A DNA stretch of 32,009 nt from Gamarada debralockiae (taxonomy: Eukaryota; Ascomycota; Leotiomycetes; Helotiales; Hyphodiscaceae), in the NCBI GenBank assembly GCA_002803225.1, contig NXFV01000113.1, positions 1 to 32,009 of the forward strand, read 5' to 3'. The notes under the pieces were generated by a model that saw only the letters and a program-made list of their open reading frames with translations, was not told where the DNA came from and made no database searches. Shown one piece after another: positions 1-9,105 of the stretch (the first letter of the stretch is position 1; each line of letters opens with the position of its first letter). Both the position numbers and the translations under genes were made by a program.

Positions 1-508
1 TATTTTGAGTTGCGTTGTGAGGTTACAAGTGGGTTGAAAACTCGGCTGTCTCATGAGACTTGTCAACCCCTGGTGAGTCATAAACCTATCCTCACACCTT
101 CTGCTTCAACGGCTGCCAACTCATCTCCTCATCCATAACCGATAACTTGTTCTGTGCCTTATTATTATTCTTTAGCTATTTCTCTATAAGGGTTCGGTTT
201 GTAATAGTAGAGAAGTAGCAATGAATCACCTCTTTCCAGTTATCATCAAATTTAGGTCATTTTATACAATCTAGTCCCAATCTCCCTCCATGGGGATGTA
301 GAGTTTTCAGATGAGATATACTATCGTCTTGTTCGCAAGATCGTTACGTTAGGTGACAGCGGAGTCAACTCGTAGCAGGCAGGGCCAGGTCATACTCTTT
401 ATGCCCCGCAACCACAGATTGTAGTTGCCACCAAATGCAATACGATAACATCGGATTTCCAAGACGATCGCCGCCTTAAACCATCCACATAACTCAAGCC
501 TTGCAGTC
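1..508. other. gene-free left edge
   Basis: No open frame here looks like a protein. The sequence is moderately AT-rich and lies downstream of the exonuclease gene on the minus strand, so it probably holds that gene's 3' untranslated region. I see no RNA gene and no repeat. Confidence 0.5.
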
Positions 509-1111
509 CTACTTCCCTTGCTCCTGTTCGATATCCGCCTCAGCATTCCGATAGACTTCTATGGTTGCAATAGCATCTTCTACGCTGGATGTTCGACCCT
601 GCTTGATCGGACGACCCAGCACCTTAAGCGCAAGATTCTCGAGACTTGGCCCCTGGTGGGCCCCGCGATTAGCGTATTGGCGATACTTGCTGCACTTTTG
701 TGTGTTGCAGACTGTCGTGTCGAAGGTGACCGGAGTGGGCCGCATAGCAACACCGTGAAGCCGTAGGATGTGGGTAGGCAAATCTATCGAGATGACCTTC
801 AGGTCTTTTTGAATATCGTGGCCGATCACAATGCGACCACGCAGGAGCTCGACCAGATAAGCTTGAACCTCAGAAAAAGTTTGAGCGCCGTTCTGCGGAT
901 CGATGTCGTTCCAACCGATTCCGGAAAACGCTTCGTCGGTGTTTGTGATGTTGATGGGCTCAGGGTAGCACACAGATGTGTCGAAGATGATTTCACCCTT
1001 GTAATTGACAACAGAGACGCGGCCGAGCACCTGGCCGATGTTGGACTGCATCATTTCGCAGTCAAGGGCGATTTTCTTGGTGAGGACGTCATTGTGTGGG
1101 CCTACTGGCTT
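509..1111 (-). CDS. REX4-like DEDDh 3'-5' exonuclease, 5' end unresolved
   Basis: The frame reads as a REX4/ISG20-type RNA exonuclease, a family of 3'-5' exonucleases that trim RNA. The first ATG in frame is at 1052-1054 and gives 181 residues, but the Exo I motif (ALDCEM, with the catalytic D-x-E) is encoded just upstream of it, at about 1055-1069. The frame stays open to a TGA at 1112-1114. Exo II is visible as IGHDIQKDL and Exo III as HQGPSLENL followed by SSVEDAIATIEVYR, so all four acidic residues and the His are present if the upstream codons are translated. The true start must therefore lie in an upstream exon that I could not find, or the start has been lost by an indel: an ATG at about 1092 lies one frame off, ahead of an AAAA run. 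This looks like a small lineage-specific paralogue rather than the conserved Rex4 of ribosome biogenesis. Family call is fairly sure; integrity is not. Confidence 0.7.
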   Translation of the reverse strand, partial: KPVGPHNDVLTKKIALDCEMMQSNIGQVLGRVSVVNYKGEIIFDTSVCYPEPINITNTDEAFSGIGWNDIDPQNGAQTFSEVQAYLVELLRGRIVIGHDIQKDLKVISIDLPTHILRLHGVAMRPTPVTFDTTVCNTQKCSKYRQYANRGAHQGPSLENLALKVLGRPIKQGRTSSVEDAIATIEVYRNAEADIEQEQGK

Positions 1112-1357
1112 TCATGAATTTATTTGATTCTGTGTGCCTTTCCTTAACCTTAATATTTAGAATCTGATCAATATTCTGAGATTTGGAAAAATTCCTCTAG
1201 ACGACGGAATTGCGAACTTCGCGAAAAGGGAGACGGAGATTTTGAGGAGAAGACTGGACTATGCAAGACAGATCACGTGATTGTCGAGTGCGGGGTAGTC
1301 TACTTATGAGTGGCACCACCATAGAGTCCCTATCTTCATTCATATGGAAAAGACTCA
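1112..1357. promoter_or_regulatory. divergent intergenic region with TCACGTGA octamer
   Basis: This is the 246-bp space between the minus-strand exonuclease and the plus-strand gene starting at 1358. A perfect palindromic E-box octamer, TCACGTGA, lies at 1273-1280, 78 bp before the downstream ATG. Factors of the bHLH class such as Cbf1 bind CACGTG cores, so it is a plausible shared promoter element. The function is inferred; only the motif is seen. Confidence 0.35.
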
Positions 1358-2440
1358 ATGGATAGAGTATCCGTCAACAGAACTTGCGAATTAATCCCCT
1401 CTAAGAGTGCCGAAGGATCTACGTCAATTGTTGTTACAGCCTTTCGTCAATATTTAACAATCGACGAGGAACTGCAAATCCGTCAACAATTCCACAACAC
1501 ATGGCGTTGGAACAATCAAGTTATGTGGAGCGGGGTGCTACGTGAATATGCTCAGGCATGGGCAGATCAACATGACATGACAACACTGACTACGGCAATG
1601 GGCCCTTTAATGGACCCGGGGCATCCGCTGTGCTTGAAAAAGCAGAAATCGAGCGGGGGATGGAGCAAATATATAAAAGGCGCTTCGGCTGTTTTTGCAT
1701 GGCATATCTTAAGAGGTGTAAGGGTTATAGTATTATCGCCCCCACCTCCAGAGAGATTCCATCCCTCTGGACAAACGAATTACCAGGCAATAGAGGAGCC
1801 GATTTTGAAAGGAGAAAAGGAGAGTGGTACTAGGTTACGACTTGAAATGGTCCATCCGATGGTGGAAGGGGCTGATAATTTCATCTACCAGATATGGCCA
1901 GTCGATCAGACAAATACCTGGGTTGAAAGGTTTGGAGCGCTGGCCCAGGGAGCACGATGCTGGAGATTGGTGAAGGGGATTCCAGAGAAAGCGAGAATTA
2001 GGGAGACCCCAAAATGTGCCGTGGAAGATGGAGTAATTACATGCGCCCAAGAGAGCGTATTTGACGAAAATACGCTTCTGTTGAAAGATCAGGCGATATT
2101 GAAGGAGAAGAAAGCCCTGAAAAAGAAGGCGGCCTTGGAAGAGCAGGTGGCGTTGAAGGAGAAGAAAGCCCTGAAAAAGAAGGCGGCCTTGAAACAGCAG
2201 GCGACATTGAAGGAGAAGAAAGCCCTGAAAAAGAAGGCGGCCTTGAAACAGCAGGCGGCGTTGAAGGAGAAGAAAGCCCTGAAAAAGAAGGCGGCCTTGA
2301 AAGAGCAGGCGGCGTTGAAGGAGAAGAAAGCCCTGAAAGCTAAGGCCGCACTGAAAGAGCAGGCGGCGTTGAAGGAGAAGAAAGCCCTGAAAGCTAAGGC
2401 CGCACTGAAAGAGCAGGCGGCGTCAAAGAAGAAGCATTGA
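1358..2440 (+). CDS. unknown fungal protein with C-terminal Lys/Ala 18-residue repeats
   Basis: Single-exon frame of 360 residues from ATG 1358 to TGA 2438-2440. Residues 1 to about 235 look globular and non-repetitive, with conspicuous stretches such as GHPLCLKKQKSSGGWSKY and VIVLSPPPPERFHPSGQTNY. I do not recognise the domain. Residues 248-355 are six tandem copies of an 18-residue unit made of three hexads, roughly LKEKKA-LKKKAA-LKEQAA, which should form a long, highly positive helix. The protein then ends SKKKH. There is no signal peptide or membrane segment. The basic tail would suit nucleic-acid or acidic-partner binding, or a nuclear location, but that is inference. The start is the first ATG, 78 bp after an E-box. 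The repeat tract also keeps the antisense strand open at 2089-2487, giving a Phe/Ala-rich shadow frame that I do not call a gene. Confidence 0.65.
   Translation: MDRVSVNRTCELIPSKSAEGSTSIVVTAFRQYLTIDEELQIRQQFHNTWRWNNQVMWSGVLREYAQAWADQHDMTTLTTAMGPLMDPGHPLCLKKQKSSGGWSKYIKGASAVFAWHILRGVRVIVLSPPPPERFHPSGQTNYQAIEEPILKGEKESGTRLRLEMVHPMVEGADNFIYQIWPVDQTNTWVERFGALAQGARCWRLVKGIPEKARIRETPKCAVEDGVITCAQESVFDENTLLLKDQAILKEKKALKKKAALEEQVALKEKKALKKKAALKQQATLKEKKALKKKAALKQQAALKEKKALKKKAALKEQAALKEKKALKAKAALKEQAALKEKKALKAKAALKEQAASKKKH
2099..2422 (+). repeat. 54-bp coding minisatellite, six copies
   Basis: Six in-frame copies of a 54-bp unit, each starting TTGAAGGAGAAGAAAGCCCT, run head to tail with only scattered substitutions. 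The last two copies share GCTAAG for the AAGAAG found in the earlier ones, which shows recent duplication of whole units. The unit itself contains three related 18-bp subunits. Copy number is likely to vary between strains. Confidence 0.92.
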
Positions 2441-3631
2441 AGCAGAAGGCGACGCCGAAAGAGGACATGTGATATTCTCCCACACAACCACAGTACATTC
2501 GTCGGCGGCTGTTATATCGCAAATGTATCGACGCCACTTGGAAAATAGGCGTTTCCGTCTTGATTGAGAAGGAGAATGGCTTCATAACTTCGTAATCACA
2601 TTATTTTGATGAGCATAGTTATTTAGTAATGATATCACTTGTTATACCTACTGCTATTCTATACCAGGTACAATCGAAGATACAGGGTTTGGAATCAATT
2701 GTAGGAATAAAGAAAGGAGGTGTGGCTAGTCAGTGCATGGGAGCTCTCTTTTGTGCTGGTGTTATGATGCTATTGACAATCTTTATGTCGGACTTTATGT
2801 TCTTTGAGGATAGAAACGGGCATGCTTTAGTGGCCGCTCGTTAATTTGATGGAAATTGAGAATGCGGTTGTCGTCAAGTAGGCAGGAGTTAACAAATATA
2901 AAGACTAGTAAATTACAAAACCGGAAATTACCCCCGGCCACTTGCTCTAAACCCCCCTCCCTAAACCACTACTCAAACAAGCTCGGATTGGTGGGTCAGG
3001 TGACATTAGTCACCTGACGCTGGGCATCACGTGGTCTCGGCTGAGCATAAATATCCGGCCTGGTGGGCGATTCAAAGAATAGCTCCTTAGGCAGTACAGT
3101 TCCAAAATACCATTCTCTTCGACTCTTAGTCTTGCCTTGCTACATTATTCTGCTGTCTTAAGCTTCGCTGGCAGTATCGAGTCGATCTCCGCTTTGATAG
3201 CTATCTATAATACGACTTGAACGTGAAGCCAAACTGGAAGTCTTTGGCCTATCATATAATGGTGATGGACTCTTTGAGTACATGCTGAACTCGGAGATCA
3301 GAACGTGATAGGGGTCCTCGCTATAGCGGCGCTTTTCAGTAAGGCCGCTTTTCCAAGAAACGCAAGGTTGCGGGTCTCCAGAGCAGCAGTTCCAAGAGAC
3401 TCAGGGAGCCAAACGAGGGTTCTCAAATGTCCCGTTAGAGGGTGCGGGATCATGGGCGGTCATGTTATAGAATTGTAGTGATTATCATACGATACACCTT
3501 TTAACATTCGGCTGATCATTGGAACTCCTTTGCCTTCCTTCCCGCTGATGCTTCAGACCCTTGCGCCGATTACGAATCTCGTGTGCTAATATGTGGTAGT
3601 CCTCGGCTGTCTCGAGATAGAAGTACTTCTT
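2441..3631. other. gene-free stretch with a perfect palindrome
   Basis: No convincing gene. A 71-codon frame at 2629-2844 has a hydrophobic middle but no recognisable features and an AT-rich setting, so I leave it uncalled. The segment at about 2930-3070 looks promoter-like: a C-rich tract, the palindrome at 2995-3018, a CACGTG core just downstream and a TATA-like AATATC. No coding frame follows it. Confidence 0.45.
2995..3018. repeat. perfect inverted repeat, 10-bp arms
   Basis: GTCAGGTGAC and its exact reverse complement GTCACCTGAC are separated by ATTA. It could be a binding site for a dimeric regulator or the tip of a degenerate transposon. Nothing around it decides between these. Confidence 0.75.
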
Positions 3632-5084
3632 TCATTTTGATTTGTATTGGTTGATACGATTCTGAGCCCGTCTTTTCAAACTCTTTTCTTGGAGATGAGT
3701 CCAATGCCTTTTTAGCTCCTCCTCTAGTTTCGTCTTCGCATCCTCAATACTCACGATGCCAGGGCAGTTGGCACTGAGTACATGTTCCCGACACGAGTCT
3801 GGGGTACCAGAGTAAACAGCTGGAATGTATCCTGCAACAGGTAACAATGGCGTCTTTTCCCTGGTCCCAAAAATTTCGTAGAAGTCAGGTATAGCTGCCT
3901 CTGCTATATTATAACTGCCATCCTCACTAGCTGTCTAAATCCGAGTTGCGGCCCTCTGTTCCTTCCTGCTCTCAGAGCTGCTGCACTGCTGTGAATGCCA
4001 GTTAAGACTTCCTATCTGCAGATTTTCGTAGCCTGTGTTACTAGCGAAAGGGAGCACCGTAAGCCGGTCTGGGAGGACTAGTTGAAAACTAGCTCTAGCC
4101 TCACGTGCTATAGCCAGGTAATGATGAAGAGAAACAAAATAATATCAATTCCCCATACCTGTTGAATTTAAGCCTATAGAAGGCGCTACGCTTTGTATTG
4201 TTTCGTTGTCCAGCAGCTTCCTGAGAAACGCAGCAAGATCATCGTGTGTTGGTCCGTATTTTAATCTTATCAACGGCCGGTACTTCGTGCTATCATCATC
4301 TCGAATAAGCAAACAGTGCCGATTTGAAATGTCCTTTCGCTGTTCGCTCGCCCATCTTAAGAGGGCGTCGAAATTCGGACCTTCCAGCCCTGACCTATAA
4401 CTAATAAATAGTATAGTTTTGTACTGTAAGAAAGTTTTGAGCATATCCTGTAAGCCGGCTGACTGTGTTACTTCGTAATAGTCTTTCGTGTCTAGGACGA
4501 CCTCGTTCGCATCAGACCAGCTTCCATGTATGTGGAAAACTCCATGGAGCTCTCCCCTCTGGAACATTGAAAACTTGTCTTGGTTCGATCGACCAATCCC
4601 ATCTAGCCCACAGTACTTCTCAAGAACATCATCATAATTTGTCGTGAGCAGAGTCGCACCCTTTTCATGTAATGCCTTAAGCACGTCCAGAAGAGCAGGG
4701 TGTCTGACTTCCTGACTTAGATTTGCAAACACCGACTCTAACCACGTTGCAAATTGACCCGCCTTCTTCATTTCACTGCGTAGAATATGTGCAGCATCAA
4801 GTGTTCCATCGGCGCCTTCCTCCTCAAGTGCTTTGTATGCCCTTTGTATCCGTTTATCCGATTTTTTCCACGTAGCCGTCAATTAAGTAGTCCAGGCCAT
4901 TTTGTACCAATCCCTTCCATGTGATTCGAGGAAGAGGTTTCCCAGAACCATTTGCTGTCGCATTCAGTGTGACTCCAGCGCCGGTTATAATCGCAAGCCC
5001 ATGGACTTTAAGCCTTTCGCGCAGTCGTGCAAGTGTTTCTACTTGGCGTCGTGCAGCCTCTTTGGCGGCATCGTCCTGTATCAC
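3632..5084 (-). pseudogene. decayed SIR2-like (SIR2_2) domain gene
   Basis: The minus strand encodes a SIR2-like NAD-binding domain of the SIR2_2 type, seen in fungal STAND/NLR-like proteins and in bacterial NADase defence proteins. The N-terminal part (5084-4854) carries the ITGAGVT nucleotide-binding loop. After a one-base shift at the A6 run 4862-4867, the next frame (4882-4145) continues with LLTTNYDDVLEKY, the GVFHIHGSW histidine motif and GLEGPNFDALLRW. The same frame runs on past a TGA at 4145-4147, which lies inside a possible 51-nt in-frame intron (4108-4158, GTATGG...CTATAG). It then meets a TAG at 3935-3937 and ends at 3632 with a Lys/Arg-rich tail. No ATG is present in frame at the N-terminus. 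Intact relatives would be about 480 residues. The domain identity is solid; the frameshift plus the stop make this copy very probably dead. Its role as an effector is inferred from the family only. Confidence 0.75.
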
Positions 5085-5479
5085 TTTTCTTTAATTCAGA
5101 TATAGAGGATAGGATTGTGCCAGGTAGAGACAAGGTTGTCGCCAATACGACGACTGCAATCAAGGTCAGAGGTCTCACCCCCGCGTTAGATTGGGATTCA
5201 CTGGACGAGTTTGGTTTTGTGTTTTCCGATAGAAGGTCGTCACAACGAGCGCCTGAAGCTGATTGTCCTCAGCTCTTGCTTCGGGTGCCGAATGCACAGA
5301 CTCAAGACCATGCTTTCTCCACTTAGCCTCGATTGTCACATGATCATACATAGAGATTCGACATTCCGCAAATCGAAAAATGATCCTCCACTCTCCCAAC
5401 TATTAGCGAATACTGCAGCATAAACGATTAGATACGGATCGAGCTCCGCGCAGGCATCGAGACTGGCGCGGTCGCTCAT
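5085..5479 (-). pseudogene. remnant of a membrane-protein coding region just upstream of the SIR2-like frame
   Basis: Three successive minus-strand frames look like pieces of one former coding sequence. The first starts at ATG 5477-5479 (MSDRASLDACAELDPY...). The second, about 5399-5175, is rich in conserved-looking residues, for example ECRISMYDHV and TFYRKTQNQTRPVNP. The third, about 5185-5100, holds a roughly 20-residue hydrophobic helix (LTLIAVVVLATTLSLPGTIL) followed by SELKKSD. The change from the second to the third frame falls at a GGGGG run, and the change to the SIR2-like frame falls at an AAAA run. It may be the N-terminal, membrane-anchored part of the same protein as the SIR2-like domain, or a separate short upstream gene. 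I do not recognise the family. Confidence 0.45.
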
Positions 5480-6716
5480 AAAGCATTACCTCCGTACCTT
5501 ACATAGAGATGGGGATGGGGATTGGAAGTTGGAACGACTGAGTGGCATCCCCGGGCAGAACCTGACACAGTGGCTGCTTGTGGAAACTTTTAGAATAACG
5601 CCACACATTCACGTGATATCTATTAAAATGTGGCTGTAAATACAATATAAGGTAAGGGCAATAAATCCTTCCTCGCTTATTAATATGCTTGGCATTTTGT
5701 GCGATAAATCCGGCAGGCAGGTTGCCTGGTGCTCTGTGTCTTCAAACCTTGGAGCTATATTTGAACTCAATAGAAGCTCTATGCCACGGGCCCGAATTCT
5801 GGGGACAGGTTAATAGTCATAATAGAGCAGGGGCTAATAACTATAGCAGCTTTTGACGCTCTCAACAAGACGATTGACAGTATAGCCAAACTGCAGTATT
5901 TTTCAGACTGCAAGCCGAGCCCTTGTAGAGAAATAGTTAAAGAACAATAGCAAACTAATTATAACTTTATATATTTATGTGGTGGGGATTTAAGACCACC
6001 AAACTATGATGTCGTTCCGGCACGGTATTGGTCCCTTCACCTACGAGGAAATAGAACCGCGTCCATTAATGCCCATCCGCAACTCTGGCACTTCCAACTC
6101 TGCAGGCAGGACGCGGTATTTCAGAATAGCAGGGCATTGCTCTGGTCAATGTTTTGAAAAGAATAGTAGGCAATGTGACAAGTAAAGAGCCACACTCCAA
6201 GTATCTCCTTATGATGCAAGTAATGTCTTCGTACGCCGATGCTGTCTTAGCGCATCGCTGCTCGCTGACTTGAATGACTCGAGAGGTGGAAGGCAATTCG
6301 AGATACTTTTCGATGAAATGAATAAATTAACGACCTTGCTATTTTGCCATAAGAAATGATACAAATGTAGCCCAATCCTCGTGTTTTATCAAAACCAAGC
6401 TTTGGTCGTTGGGCCGGATTCATTGACTGAAAGACTGGCCTAAAAAACGGAGATTGTGGATTATGCTGTAGACTAACGGTGATTTGGATTCTATGGATTC
6501 AGAATTATCACCAAATCAAACTGCCAAATTTATACCGGCATTCACTCATTAAAATGCAAACTCAATGCTCCAATGATTCTCATGGAAACGCGTCTGTGCG
6601 GTGCGCGTCGAACTTTCCCAAAATTTTCCCCAGGCTTCAACTCCAGCGAAACGAGTGCTGGCGCTCGCGGAAGTACAAAACTATCCGCATACCTAGAATA
6701 ATACCCCTCGTTCAAA
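5480..6716. other. gene-free, AT-rich stretch
   Basis: No supported gene. A TCACGTGA octamer lies at 5609-5616, upstream of the decayed minus-strand locus. A weak inverted repeat (GGTGG...CCACC) lies at about 5981-6000. A 58-codon plus-strand frame at 6006-6182 has no recognisable features. The last 100-200 bp must hold the exopolyphosphatase promoter and leader. Confidence 0.45.
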
Positions 6717-7985
6717 ATGCCTCCACCACAAGTTTGCCTCCAATCCTTCCTTTCTTTCGCTAAGCGCCGCCTCGATGATGCTATTCGACATGCTTCACCA
6801 GTCACATTCGTGATTGGAAATGAATCTGCTGGTGAGTATCAGATAAAGTTATCTCTGTTCTATCAACTAATTCTGTCAGATCTGGACTCACTGTTCTCTG
6901 CCGTTGTCCTGGCATATCTTCGAACTCACACTTCCCCCATCGGTTCCCTCTACATCCCTCTGTCGAATCTGCCCCGCGCCGACCTGGCTTTGCGCCCAGA
7001 GCTTATTCCCGTCCTCTCACATGCGAATCTAAAACCCAGCGACCTCATTACACTCTCCGACTTACCTCCTATGAAGACTATCGCCTCTAAGCTCCCGCCC
7101 CAGAATACAAGATGGATCCTTGTTGACCACAATGCGATGCGCGGCGAAATGGGCAAGATATATGGCAAAAGGCTAGCTGGGTGCATCGATCATCATGCTG
7201 AGGAGAATGCTGTACCGAAAGACTGTGGGGAACAACCCCGAATCGTAAGGAAGTGTGGGAGCTGCATGACACTTGTTGTGGAATATTGCAAAGATGCTTG
7301 GGATGGAATTGCTAGGGACAACCATAAAGAGGCAAAAGTTTGGAATAGAGAATTGGCACAAGTGGCCCTTGGTCCGATACTCATCGACACTTCCAATCTT
7401 GGTAATAAAGCGGAGAGTACACCTGCCGATGCGGATGCGATTGAGTACCTGGAATCGTGGATCAAGTCTGATCCCGACAGCAAATATGACCGTGACAACT
7501 ATTACCGCGTTGTCTCAGAGGCGAAGCAGGATATTGAGAATCTAAGTCTACCGGATATATTCCGGAAGGACTATAAGCAGTACGGTGGTGATGAAGGTTC
7601 CTTGAGTCTCGGCATTGCTTCTATTGTCAGAAGTATGGGCTTTCTGGTAGATAAGGCTGGCGGCAAGGAGAAGTTTCTTGAAGCCGTGAAAGACTTTGCC
7701 AAGGAACGAGACCTCTCTATACTGTCGCTCATGACCAAATCCAATCCGGCCAGCGGATTCGCGAGAGAACTGCTTGTCTGGGCCAGCGATGAAAAGGGGG
7801 TCGCAGCTGCGAAGAAATTCGAAGCAGATTCGACGGATACACTGGGTTTGAAGGAGTGGGAGAACAGATTATTGGATATCGATGGGAACAAGCAGTGGCA
7901 ACGTTGTTGGTGGCAGGAGAGAGTTGCAAACAGTCGGAAGCAAGTAGCACCCCTGATGCGAACTGCCATTGCAAAGGTCCAGTAG
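6717..7985 (+). CDS. ppx1: exopolyphosphatase Ppx1 (DHH/DHHA2 phosphoesterase)
   Basis: Cytosolic exopolyphosphatase, which removes terminal phosphates from inorganic polyphosphate chains with divalent metal help. The frame is open over the full span (422 codons), but an intron at 6832-6879 (48 nt; GTGAGT, CTAAT branch, CAG) is clear because splicing it rebuilds the family motif NESADLDSL; the spliced protein is 406 residues, close to the 397 of yeast Ppx1. Visible motifs are D-L-D at 39-41, LVDHN at 119-123 and the signature IDHH at 141-144. A DHHA2 domain fills the C-terminal half (QDIENLSLPDIFRKDYK, then GLKEWENRLL). The start ATG has a good AAAATGCC context. Because the intron is a multiple of three and has no stop, unspliced mRNA would also be translatable. 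The gene looks intact. Confidence 0.93.
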   Translation: MPPPQVCLQSFLSFAKRRLDDAIRHASPVTFVIGNESAGEYQIKLSLFYQLILSDLDSLFSAVVLAYLRTHTSPIGSLYIPLSNLPRADLALRPELIPVLSHANLKPSDLITLSDLPPMKTIASKLPPQNTRWILVDHNAMRGEMGKIYGKRLAGCIDHHAEENAVPKDCGEQPRIVRKCGSCMTLVVEYCKDAWDGIARDNHKEAKVWNRELAQVALGPILIDTSNLGNKAESTPADADAIEYLESWIKSDPDSKYDRDNYYRVVSEAKQDIENLSLPDIFRKDYKQYGGDEGSLSLGIASIVRSMGFLVDKAGGKEKFLEAVKDFAKERDLSILSLMTKSNPASGFARELLVWASDEKGVAAAKKFEADSTDTLGLKEWENRLLDIDGNKQWQRCWWQERVANSRKQVAPLMRTAIAKVQ

Positions 7986-9105
7986 TGCGTAAAAGTTAAA
8001 AATAGACGACTTTGGAAAGCTCCAAAGCGACCTTTGCTCTCACTCTGAGCCAATATCGACATATGCCAGTAGATCTGCTATCCCATGGAAACCACTGAAT
8101 CTACGCTCTCAATCTTCAAAGATACCAGCACCATGAATTTGATGGCACCCAACGCCGAACCCGGTATGTCACCTAGCCCGGGTCGTGACCGTGGCCCCTC
8201 GCTGCATCGCCGCCGATGTTAAAGCAGAAACATTTTTCGAGAAACTCACATGGTGTTTGAGTGCTAGGTAAGATCACGGTCTAGCTTCAAACAGCGCACC
8301 AATCTTCTGAGTGTGCGTTAGTTTCGGAACTCTCGTTGACCACTCTTAGAAGCTTTCCCTTTTCGTCCAGATCTCCTCTTTCCTCGCAGACTCCATCTCA
8401 TTCAACGATACCTTTTATGAACTTTTCAAAATACCGACACTGCCTGGACAACTACATTACAATCACCAGACACTTGCGACGTTTACGCGTCTCCGCCTAA
8501 AAATCATTGCCATTGTAGGGCTCAGAATCTCATACCTGAAGAAGCCCTCGCCATGTTGCTGTAAGCTCAACATCACTTTTTCAGCAAGCACGAACCCCAT
8601 TCTGCCTACATCTTGTGGGTGGTCCACGGCTTTCAATTCGGAAATCACGACTTAATACGGCCAAATGTCTCTCAATTTTCATCATGTTCAGCGCTCAACA
8701 ACACACTTAAAGATATTCAACCTTTGTGGCTACTTTCCCCTTTAAGTGCATTCAATGGCTTTTCTTTCTTCATCAGGCAAGCCTGACTTCCTCATATGGC
8801 TAAGTGCACCTTCCAGTCTCTCATCGTCAAATATGGCATCTTCTTTAAGCCCCGACGGCAGCTTCCCAGACTTGAAATCGATAATATTTACGTTCTTTGG
8901 TCTTTTTGGGCCTATCATATAACGTAACACACTACAATCCTCAAGACTTTACATTCAAGCACAGCTTGCTTTAATTCCGCATTCGGCGGTAAGCATCAGT
9001 CAATTTCTCCTTCCTCTCAACCGCGCGAAGGAAATGCTAACATCTTGGCAGCAGACGTGTCAATCTTCAACATCCACTCACACCAACCCCTGAGTCGCGC
9101 TGACA
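7986..9105. other. gene-free stretch between exopolyphosphatase and the 9.1-kb gene
   Basis: I see no supported gene. A minus-strand frame (8742-8930) reads plausibly like protein (DFKSGKLPSGLKEDAIFDDE), but it has no start context, no neighbour frame and no family I know. It could be a relic exon. The region also holds the 3' end of the preceding gene and the promoter of the following one. Confidence 0.4.

Noticed and set aside
2089..2487. 132-codon minus-strand frame rich in Phe and Ala across the minisatellite
   Set aside because: It is the antisense of the 54-bp repeat; the periodicity alone keeps it open, and the plus-strand gene explains it.
2629..2844. 71-codon plus-strand frame with a hydrophobic middle
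   Set aside because: AT-rich context, no motif, no splice partner; a chance frame is more likely.
4862..4867. Programmed frameshift in the SIR2-like gene
   Set aside because: No slippery heptamer with a downstream structure is evident, and the extra stop and other frame changes nearby fit decay better.
5981..6000. Possible tRNA-like hairpin (GGTGG...CCACC)
   Set aside because: No cloverleaf, no A or B box and no acceptor stem could be found around it.
6006..6182. 58-codon plus-strand frame starting with tandem ATGs
   Set aside because: No domain, no neighbour and no clear promoter; too short to support.
8742..8930. Minus-strand frame with DFKSGKLPSGLKEDAIFDDE
   Set aside because: Plausible composition but bounded by stops on both sides, with no start or splice context; not enough to call a gene.
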